64,000 nt of DNA, from the NCBI GenBank assembly GCA_016930695.1, contig JAFGGD010000026.1, positions 1 through 64,000 on the forward strand, read 5' to 3'. Position 1 is the stretch's first letter, and each line of letters opens with the position of its first letter. A program made the translations under genes and the position numbers. The notes under the pieces are model-generated. The model saw only the letters and a list, made by a program, of their open reading frames with translations. It did no database searches and was not told the origin of the DNA. Below are positions 58,501 to 64,000 of this stretch, in pieces. This DNA comes from Candidatus Eisenbacteria bacterium. Lineage in GTDB: Bacteria > Orphanbacterota > Orphanbacteria > Orphanbacterales > Orphanbacteraceae.

Positions 58501-61500
58501 GCGGGGCGACGGTCGGCTTTTCGAACTGCACCATCGCGTTCAACGACGCGCCGTTCGGAGCGGGTATCCTGAGCGCGTCCGGTTACCCCTCTCTCGACCG
58601 CTGCATCATCGCTTTCAACAAAACCGGTGAGGCGTTCTCCTGCGACTTCACCGCGCCCGTCTCCATCACCTGCACCGACATCTACGGAAACGACGGCGGC
58701 GACTGGATCGACAGCCTCGCCGCGCTGGACAGCGTGGACGGCAACTTCCACGCCGACCCGATGTTCTGCGGCTCCGAAAGCCCGGAGGACTCGCTGGCGC
58801 TCCGCGACGATTCCCCCTGCGCGATCGACACCTGCGCGCTCCAATCGCCCCGCGGCGTGATCGGCGCCCGTCCTGCGGGCTGCGGCGGCTCGGTGGTGAA
58901 CTGGAGCGGCGGCGGAGACGGCGTCTCCTGGAGCGACCCGGCCAACTGGGATCCGGCGAGGGTGCCGACGAGTTCCGACGCGGTCCGGATCGTCTCGGCG
59001 GAGAGCACGGTGGTCGTCGTCGCGATGGATACCACCGTCTACTCCCTCACCGTCGGCGGCGGCCGGGCGGAGAACAAGCTGGTGATCGAGTCGGACACGC
59101 TCACCCTCCTCGCGGGCGGCGGCAACTTCGGCGAGATCGAGATCCGTTCCGAGGCGGCGATCGAGATCGGCCTCGATCCCTCGGCGGTTTTCACCAACGA
59201 GGCGACCGGGCTGATCCGTCTCGTCGGCGGATCGATCATCGGCGAGGGGACATTCATCAACGGCGGCGAGGTGCGGAACGAGGACGACGGCGGGAAAAGC
59301 CGCGCCATCGGAACGATCGCCATCTCCTTCCTGAACGTGTTCGACGATCCGGGCGACGGGGCGATCGTGGTGGCGGGCGGAACCCTGGCGATCGAGGACG
59401 AGCTGGCGAACGCCGGGTCGCTCATGGTGCGCACCACCGCGACGATGATGCTCGATCCGGGCGACGGCGCGGTGCAGGCGGAAGGGATCACCAATTCGGG
59501 GGTCTGCGTCGTCGAAGACGGCGCGACATTCGACATCCGTCCCGAGCAGACGATCTTCCTGAACGAGGTCGGAGGCGTCTTCGTGCTCGAAGGGGGCGAC
59601 ATCACCGGACCGGGCCTCTTCCGGAACCGGGGAACGCTCATGAAGGACGAGACGCCCCGCGGCGGCCGCTCGACCGGCTCCATCGCGTGCGGATTCGAGA
59701 CCCTCTTCGAGGATCCCGGCGACGGGGCGATCGTCGTGAACGACGGGACGCTCGAGATCGAAGGGGAGTTCGCCAACGCCGGCTCCTGCTTCGTGCGGAA
59801 CACGACGGAGATGCTCCTCGATCCGGGGGACGGTCCGAACCAGAACGGCGGCCAGAACAACGAGGGCGTGATCGAAGTCGAGGAAGGGGCGACCCTCCGT
59901 GTGCAGGGGGAGGGGACGATTTTCGTCAACCGCGTCGGCGGCGAGGTGATCCTCTCCGGCGGCGACCTGGACGGGACCGGCACCTTCCGAAACCGCGGGA
60001 CGGTCCGCAAGATCGATCCGCCGGCGAAGTCGCGCGCGACGAGCCGGATCGGCTGTTCCTTCGCGAACCTTTTCGAGGATCCCGGCGACGGGGCGATCCT
60101 GGCCGAGGCGGGGGCGCTCGATATCGAGGGGACGTTCGATAACGGGGGGGAGGTGCGCGTCGACAGCGGCGCCGCGATCGATCTGGACAGCGCCTCCACG
60201 GCGGCGAACGACGGCTCCATCACCATAAAGGAGGATGGCGAGCTGGTGGTAGACGGCGACGTGACGAACGAGCCGTCCGGAGAGTGGATCGTCCGCGGCG
60301 AGACCCGGATCAACCCATCTGGAACCTTTACCAACGAAGGAACAACGGAGCTGGACGGCCCGGGCTCGTCCATCGTGAATGAGGGGACCTTCCTGCACGA
60401 GGAGAACGCGGTCCTCTCCGGAACGGGAACCTTCGACAACACCGTCGGGACCTTCACCGGAGACGGGATCTTCGCACCCGGTGGATCGCCCGGGATCCTC
60501 ACCTTCCTCGGCGATTTCGTTTCCGGGGCGACGAGCGAGATCCGCGTGGAGCTGGGGGGCACGGCGGCGGGGACCGAGTACGACCGCCTGGCGATCTCCG
60601 GCGACGCGACCCTCGGCGGCGGGATGCACGTCACCTATTGGAACGGCTTCGAACCGCTGGAAGGGGATAGCTTCGCGGTGGTGGTCTTCGGCGGGCGCGC
60701 GACGCGGGACGGATTCGACTGCTATTCCGGTCTCGGCTCCGAATCGAGCTATCTCCGGCCGAAGATTGAGTCGGACGCCTTCGCCCTGGTCGCCGTGGAC
60801 AGCACGGCCGCGAACCAGGACCCGTCGGCGGCGGCGGACGCGGAGAGCACCGACGCGGTGACGCCGATCGTGATCGACGTGCTCGCCAACGATTCCGACC
60901 CGGACATGGACCCTCTCCGGATCGTCGCCGTTTCTCTTGACGCGACGGTCGGAGACGCCTCCGTCGATCCGGGAGACACGACGATCACCTACACACCGAG
61001 TCCCTCCTTCGCCGGAACCGATTCGATCCGGTATCTGGTTACGGACTGTCTCGGCGGGATCGATTCCGCTTTGGTCGAGGTGGTGGTGGGACGGGCGCCG
61101 CGGGTTTGGACGGTGCCGGTCGCCGCGCCGACCATCGAAGCGGGGCTCGACTCCGCCTGGGAGAAGGACACGGTGGAGATCGCCGCGGGCACGTACTACG
61201 AACACGACATCGAACTGAAGGCGGGTGTGGTCCTGCGCGGCGGGACGGGCGACCCGGCGGACGTGATCGTCGATGCGGACTCGCTCGGGCGGGTCTTTCG
61301 CGCCTCCCAACTGAGCGACCCACCCCGCCTCGAAGCAATCACGATCACCGGAGGGTACTCTCCCGACCTGCTCGGAGTCGGGCTTCGTGTCTATCAGACG
61401 GACATGACCATTCACAACTGCCGATTCGTCGGCAACAGTTCGGGTTACCGCGCGGGAGGCCTGTATATCGCCTACTGCTCCCCGACGGTGACCGAGTGTC

Positions 61501-62342
61501 TCTTCGAGGATAATCACGCGGTAAGCGGAAGCACGGGGATCGGGGGGGGGATCTACTGTGTCCGCGACACGACCACATTCGATCAGTGCGTGGTCGCGGA
61601 GAACTCGGCGGATCTCGTGAGCGGCATATTCGGCAACCACTCCCTGGCGACCTTCTCCCGGTGCACGATCGTGGGGAACGTCTCTTATGATTCGGCCGAC
61701 GGGAGCGGGATCGGCCTCGAGAACAGCACCCAGGTCTACGAAAACAGCATCGTGGCGTTCCACGAAGGAGGGTCGGCGTTCCGGGTCATCGGCACGGGAG
61801 ATCCCTACCTCTTCTGCTGCGATATCTACGGGAACTCGGGGGGCGACTGGACGGGGAGGATCGCCGACCAGCTCGGCGTCGACGGCAACTTCTCCGCCGA
61901 TCCGTTCTTCTGCACGGTCGATGGGAACGCGAACGACCCCTACGGTATCGACGCCAAGTCCCCCTGCGCCGAGGCGGAGCAGCCCTCTTGCGGGCGGATC
62001 GGCGCGCGTCCGGCGGCGTGCACGGTGGTCGCCGTCGGCGAGGGAGGGAACGCACCGCCGCCGATGGCCTTCCGGCTCCACGCGAACCGTCCCAATCCGT
62101 TCAACCCGACGACGGCGATCCGCTTCGACATTCCCCGGGCGGGTGCCGTGCGGCTCGCGATCTACGATGTGCGGGGGCGGAGGGTGGCGGTGCTCGCCGA
62201 GGGGCGGTACGAGGCGGGCTCCTTCGAGGCGCGCTGGACCGGACTGGATTCGAGCGGACGAGCGGTCGCGTCGGGGATCTACTTCGCCCTCTTCGAGGCG
62301 GATGGTCACCGCGAGACGCGGAAGATGGTGCTCTTGCGGTAA
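55533..62342 (+). CDS. Giant beta-helix surface protein with DPGDG repeats and CTD
   Basis: A 2269-residue exported protein. ATG 55533 has GAGGTGG just upstream and starts a signal peptide (about 1-29). Order: a large N-terminal beta-rich region (about 60-470) with aromatic-rich carbohydrate-binding-like segments; beta-helix 1 (about 473-730); beta-helix 2 (about 734-1116); a W-rich module GDGVSWSDPANWDPARVP (about 1125); a repeat region (to about 1700) with ~122-residue units carrying two DPGDG motifs each; a cadherin/Ig-like domain with NDSDPDMDPLRI (about 1760-1850); beta-helix 3 (about 1856-2163); and the FlgD-Ig/T9SS-like C-terminal domain (NRPNPFNPTT). Helices 2 and 3 share long phrases such as GDPADVIVDA, so they arose by duplication. 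It is a likely adhesin or surface matrix protein. Confidence 0.83.
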   Translation: MQSRIFRRSICLTLFPLLFIAFVPRSDGALPAVQERPGAERIEGDGARPSPLPRENEPDVHWFGFYDPITGAAVEDSVWTFDHGAADPLEGWAAEDRTACDFTAFRWIDPSEWYGHDNTIPEPVLSGYGSIWCGFYEDQADSAGWVNGLGYGNLWKQWVDGPELTYDGSGSVDVDFIYFADTEEDYDFVYVIVDFPSLGVMDTIATFDGVDGSPSIPSSFSRTVDFQTLTGGLSAAFHIRFLFVSDSGYSDEDGIYDCTSGPFCVDDILLTNNIVGGNRSYDFETGPQGFTPGSFEGVGAWLLADNEHHYSLPPYSVCGLRDSILAMHDGSRQHPDGQFTEAFSPPVPVSSLGAGPWVIFADYDIYADLPSGSCEYWQVGWSYYPYDAGNGPEWSPRVGKDANYYTGSPTCWRDRLFGRFEAIGDTTIPADADSVRLVFGFLNLCPDGSGCDCASNPSRPNPFFDNIRIGVNGAHAIHVPGDYATIQTAIDSAGPGDTVVVAAGTYSPSTNGEAFPIEMKGHVALIAPSGPASTIIDAEGTGRVLVALEAGHTQTTFLRGFTVTGGVATGADSTGGGFYVDRSSVRIDSCVFHGNTASFAGGALYGSYVTPPITSSTFGGNEAPAGAAIYIEAEGLFAIELNNVIVAWNDGGAGIAMSDTAAYGILACCDVYGNEGGDYVGCIEGLEGTDGNIRANPVFCNLAAGDLHLHAGSPCLAAPGCGRIGALGAGDCWRTWYVPSEAPTIQAAFDTSAAGDTVEIAAGTYHEHDLDIPSRRTVRGATGDPADVIVDAQDLGRVFLTEDEGILVEDLTLTGGNASGSGLDGLGGGYFCDFGDSVTFRNCVFTDNESVDQGGGARTIGYHLFENCIFTNNTSENGGGIYTSQDSVILRNCVFQGNTVTNHGGAIFATDGAVRVESCLVSGNQGVGGGTAGGGASFASLSRATVVETEISGNTANYCGGVSFADQGSMTGCVIVGNEGLNYGGGVQLGGATVGFSNCTIAFNDAPFGAGILSASGYPSLDRCIIAFNKTGEAFSCDFTAPVSITCTDIYGNDGGDWIDSLAALDSVDGNFHADPMFCGSESPEDSLALRDDSPCAIDTCALQSPRGVIGARPAGCGGSVVNWSGGGDGVSWSDPANWDPARVPTSSDAVRIVSAESTVVVVAMDTTVYSLTVGGGRAENKLVIESDTLTLLAGGGNFGEIEIRSEAAIEIGLDPSAVFTNEATGLIRLVGGSIIGEGTFINGGEVRNEDDGGKSRAIGTIAISFLNVFDDPGDGAIVVAGGTLAIEDELANAGSLMVRTTATMMLDPGDGAVQAEGITNSGVCVVEDGATFDIRPEQTIFLNEVGGVFVLEGGDITGPGLFRNRGTLMKDETPRGGRSTGSIACGFETLFEDPGDGAIVVNDGTLEIEGEFANAGSCFVRNTTEMLLDPGDGPNQNGGQNNEGVIEVEEGATLRVQGEGTIFVNRVGGEVILSGGDLDGTGTFRNRGTVRKIDPPAKSRATSRIGCSFANLFEDPGDGAILAEAGALDIEGTFDNGGEVRVDSGAAIDLDSASTAANDGSITIKEDGELVVDGDVTNEPSGEWIVRGETRINPSGTFTNEGTTELDGPGSSIVNEGTFLHEENAVLSGTGTFDNTVGTFTGDGIFAPGGSPGILTFLGDFVSGATSEIRVELGGTAAGTEYDRLAISGDATLGGGMHVTYWNGFEPLEGDSFAVVVFGGRATRDGFDCYSGLGSESSYLRPKIESDAFALVAVDSTAANQDPSAAADAESTDAVTPIVIDVLANDSDPDMDPLRIVAVSLDATVGDASVDPGDTTITYTPSPSFAGTDSIRYLVTDCLGGIDSALVEVVVGRAPRVWTVPVAAPTIEAGLDSAWEKDTVEIAAGTYYEHDIELKAGVVLRGGTGDPADVIVDADSLGRVFRASQLSDPPRLEAITITGGYSPDLLGVGLRVYQTDMTIHNCRFVGNSSGYRAGGLYIAYCSPTVTECLFEDNHAVSGSTGIGGGIYCVRDTTTFDQCVVAENSADLVSGIFGNHSLATFSRCTIVGNVSYDSADGSGIGLENSTQVYENSIVAFHEGGSAFRVIGTGDPYLFCCDIYGNSGGDWTGRIADQLGVDGNFSADPFFCTVDGNANDPYGIDAKSPCAEAEQPSCGRIGARPAACTVVAVGEGGNAPPPMAFRLHANRPNPFNPTTAIRFDIPRAGAVRLAIYDVRGRRVAVLAEGRYEAGSFEARWTGLDSSGRAVASGIYFALFEADGHRETRKMVLLR

Positions 62343-62440
62343 TGTGGGAAGCACGGATCCTTCGTACGCGCACGGGCCGACACATCGTGTAAGGGCGCGC
62401 GTGCGTTTACGAGCAAAAGAGTAAAGCGGGGAAACGATTC

Positions 62441-62956
62441 ATGCCGGAAGGACGCCGGGGGGCGCGCGCTCATGACGAGACGCTGACCGGGGAGCACCGC
62501 CTCGGCGACGCCGGGCAGGCGATCTTCGCGGTTCTCTTCGCGGCGGTTTGGGTCGCCGACGCGTTCTTTCTGCGCGCCACCACCGGCGGGAACGGCGTCG
62601 TCCCCTTCGTGGTCCGCGCGCCGATCGGCGTCGCCGTCCTGATCATCTCCGGATGGATGGCCCGCACGGGCCTCCGGATCGTCTTCGGCGAAAAGAGGGA
62701 GAAGCCGGAGGTGATCCGAAAGGGGGTTTTCGGCGTGGTGCGACACCCGATCTACCTGAGCGAGATACTCCTGTACCTCGGACTCCTTCTCCTCAGCCTC
62801 TCGCTCGCGGCGACGGCGGTCTGGATCGCGGCGACGCTCTTCCTCGTTTTCCTCTGTCGCCACGAGGAGCGCCTCCTCCTGAAACGTTTCGGCGAGGAAT
62901 ACGCCCGCTACATGCGCGACGTGCCGATGCTCTTCCCGAGGCTCCGCCGGAAATAG
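62441..62956 (+). CDS. Isoprenylcysteine-carboxyl-methyltransferase-like membrane methyltransferase
   Basis: A 171-residue membrane protein of the ICMT/PEMT methyltransferase superfamily. Four hydrophobic segments are followed by the C-terminal SAM-binding signature: VIRKGVFGVVRHPIYLSE, then CRHEERLLLKRFGEEYARYMRDVP. In this superfamily the RHPxY and Glu-Glu blocks bind S-adenosylmethionine. The methyl acceptor in bacteria is mostly unknown (lipids, isoprenoid-linked or small hydrophobic compounds). It is located 98 bp after the giant beta-helix gene on the same strand, so co-transcription is possible. Convergent with the serine hydrolase gene. Confidence 0.85.
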   Translation: MPEGRRGARAHDETLTGEHRLGDAGQAIFAVLFAAVWVADAFFLRATTGGNGVVPFVVRAPIGVAVLIISGWMARTGLRIVFGEKREKPEVIRKGVFGVVRHPIYLSEILLYLGLLLLSLSLAATAVWIAATLFLVFLCRHEERLLLKRFGEEYARYMRDVPMLFPRLRRK

Positions 62957-62981
62957 GTCGTCCCGCCGTGCGCCGTTTTTC

Positions 62982-64000
62982 CTACCGCTCTTCCAGCCGC
63001 TTCAGCATCTCCGCGGCGTGCTCGAAGCCGGGGTCGACGGCGAGCGCCCGCCCGTACATTTCGACCGCCCGCTCGATCTCGCCGCGCGCAGCGAGCGCTT
63101 CGGCGAGCGAATCGTAGGCGTTCGCCGATTCGGGGAACATCTCCGCGTTCAGTGCGAAGAGGGCGATCGCCTCGTCGGTGCGGCCGTCCCCGAACAAGGC
63201 GTAGCCGAGGCCGTTCAGTTCGTTCTCGCCGAAGTCGTAACGCTCCGGCTCGCTCACGCGCAGCTCCCGGTATCGCGCGACCGCCGCGTCGATCCCCTCC
63301 GCCTCGAAGGCATGCCGGACCGCGAGGGCGACGGACATCCGCGGTTCCCTTTCGTATAAAATATCGACGATTCCCTGCGCCATGGAGGGGAGGGCGTTTT
63401 CATACAAATTGGCGATCAGCACGACCGCGATCCGGTCTTCCGGGATGCGCCAGAAGACGGTGTAGAAACCGTCCCCCTGGCCGGGGTGGCGGATGAGCGT
63501 TCTTTCGGCGCCTCCCGGGCCGAGCGGAGCGCGCAACACGAACCACCCGAAGCCGTAATTCCCCAAGCCGGGCGTGAACATCTCTTCCCGGGCTTCATCG
63601 GAGAGGACGATGTCGGTGTAGAGGGAGCGGTCCCAACGATAGAGATCCCGCACCGTCGAGCGGAGGCCGCCGGCGGAGGCGGCGAGCGTGGCGTGAACGA
63701 AGGGAGCCTTGCGGATCCCGTCCGTGCTTCGCTCGTATCCCTCGGCACGCATCGGCAAAATCACTTCGGGGTGATCCATTCCGGTGTGAAGGAGACCGGC
63801 CGGCTCCAGGATGAGTTCGGCGAGGACTTGCTCGTAGGGTCGGCCGGCCACCTCCTCGATCACGGCGCCGAGGATCAGGTAGGCCGCGTTGTTGTAGCCG
63901 AAGCGCTCCCCCGGTTCCCATTCCAGATCGCCGCTGCAGTAGGTCTCCACCTCCTCGCGAAGGGGCATGGGAGAGCAGGCGCGCTCCGCGATGAGACGGG
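62982..64000 (-). CDS. Class C beta-lactamase-like serine hydrolase with TPRs (5' end cut off)
   Basis: At least 339 codons; the frame remains open through the right edge, so the N-terminus, including the SxxK nucleophile motif, is missing. The visible part of the penicillin-binding-protein/beta-lactamase fold has the second motif FGYNNAAYLILG (the YxN triad), a TLAASAGGLRSTVRDLYRW block and the third motif as HPGQGDGF. After about residue 210 of the visible part come tetratricopeptide-like repeats (ENELNGLGYALFGDGRTDEAI, ANAYDSLAEALAARGEIERAV). Such proteins are usually exported esterases, D-amino-acid peptidases or carboxypeptidases with unknown natural substrate. The first in-window ATG (63968) is internal and is not the start. 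Confidence 0.85.
   Translation of the reverse strand, partial: RLIAERACSPMPLREEVETYCSGDLEWEPGERFGYNNAAYLILGAVIEEVAGRPYEQVLAELILEPAGLLHTGMDHPEVILPMRAEGYERSTDGIRKAPFVHATLAASAGGLRSTVRDLYRWDRSLYTDIVLSDEAREEMFTPGLGNYGFGWFVLRAPLGPGGAERTLIRHPGQGDGFYTVFWRIPEDRIAVVLIANLYENALPSMAQGIVDILYEREPRMSVALAVRHAFEAEGIDAAVARYRELRVSEPERYDFGENELNGLGYALFGDGRTDEAIALFALNAEMFPESANAYDSLAEALAARGEIERAVEMYGRALAVDPGFEHAAEMLKRLEER

Noticed and set aside
58122-62354. 1410-codon open frame on the minus strand
   Set aside because: It is exactly antisense to the giant beta-helix gene. The protein is a low-complexity Arg/Asp/Val-rich sequence without motifs, it has no ribosome-binding site, and long antisense frames are expected in GC-rich genes with this codon bias.

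Overview
The window is about 64 kb of GC-rich bacterial DNA (protein-coding parts look roughly 65% G+C). It carries 35 supportable protein genes and no rRNA, tRNA, CRISPR array, insertion sequence or phage gene that I can recognise. Five very different secreted proteins end in the same ~85-residue FlgD-Ig-like/type IX-secretion-like C-terminal domain. Giant beta-helix and SBBP beta-propeller surface proteins, a periplasmic alpha-2-macroglobulin/PbpC pair and several lipoproteins add to this picture. They indicate a diderm of the Fibrobacteres-Chlorobi-Bacteroidetes supergroup or a neighbouring candidate phylum. Candidatus Eisenbacteria, Krumholzibacteria or Latescibacteria are plausible, but the taxonomic guess is from memory of such genomes and not from a search.

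Layout. 0.5-8 kb: GT39-type membrane glycosyltransferase, a glycerophosphodiesterase lipoprotein and a 1501-residue SBBP surface protein. 8-14.8 kb: RhlE-type RNA helicase, two secreted proteins with sorting domains and a formylglycine-enzyme-like lipoprotein. 15-21.5 kb: RsgA GTPase, a secreted FmdE-like protein, a CoA-disulfide-reductase-like flavoenzyme, a YpeA-type acetyltransferase and a TMTC-like glycosyltransferase with TPRs. 21.7-29.5 kb: pbpC and alpha-2-macroglobulin operon. 29.9-36.9 kb: membrane protein with a Cys-rich tail, an alpha/beta hydrolase, a tightly overlapping isochorismatase / TrxR-like / RlmN-like radical SAM operon, a NYN-OST-HTH protein and a one-domain asparaginase. 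37-43 kb: 1527-residue beta-helix protein and an ATP-grasp ligase. 43.3-48.9 kb: small exported protein, ABC-F ATPase behind an apparent attenuator, LamG lipoprotein, B12-binding radical SAM enzyme and RRM protein. 49-55 kb: membrane protein, PLP decarboxylase, CNNM/CBS transporter and chromate transporter. 55.5-64 kb: 2269-residue beta-helix protein, ICMT-like methyltransferase and a truncated serine hydrolase with TPRs.

Regulation. Several promoters are visible: two near-perfect TTGACA-17-TATTGT promoters and at least seven extended -10 elements of the form TGRTAnAMT. Start codons are usually preceded by GGAGG-like ribosome-binding sites, which I used to trim long ORFs. Four genes (ABC-F, ATP-grasp ligase, PLP decarboxylase, CNNM transporter) have an intrinsic terminator between a candidate promoter and their start codon. 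For the ABC-F gene I also see a competing antiterminator and two leader ORFs, which makes it the best case for conditional attenuation. The 957-bp gap between the PLP decarboxylase and the CNNM gene holds a highly structured, apparently non-coding transcript that I cannot assign to a known RNA family.

The most interesting items are the ABC-F attenuator, the RlmN-like enzyme that keeps the methyl-carrier cysteine but has lost the resolving cysteine and the N-terminal domain, the structured RNA at 51957-52228, and a repeat module with recurrent DPGDG motifs found in both giant beta-helix proteins.
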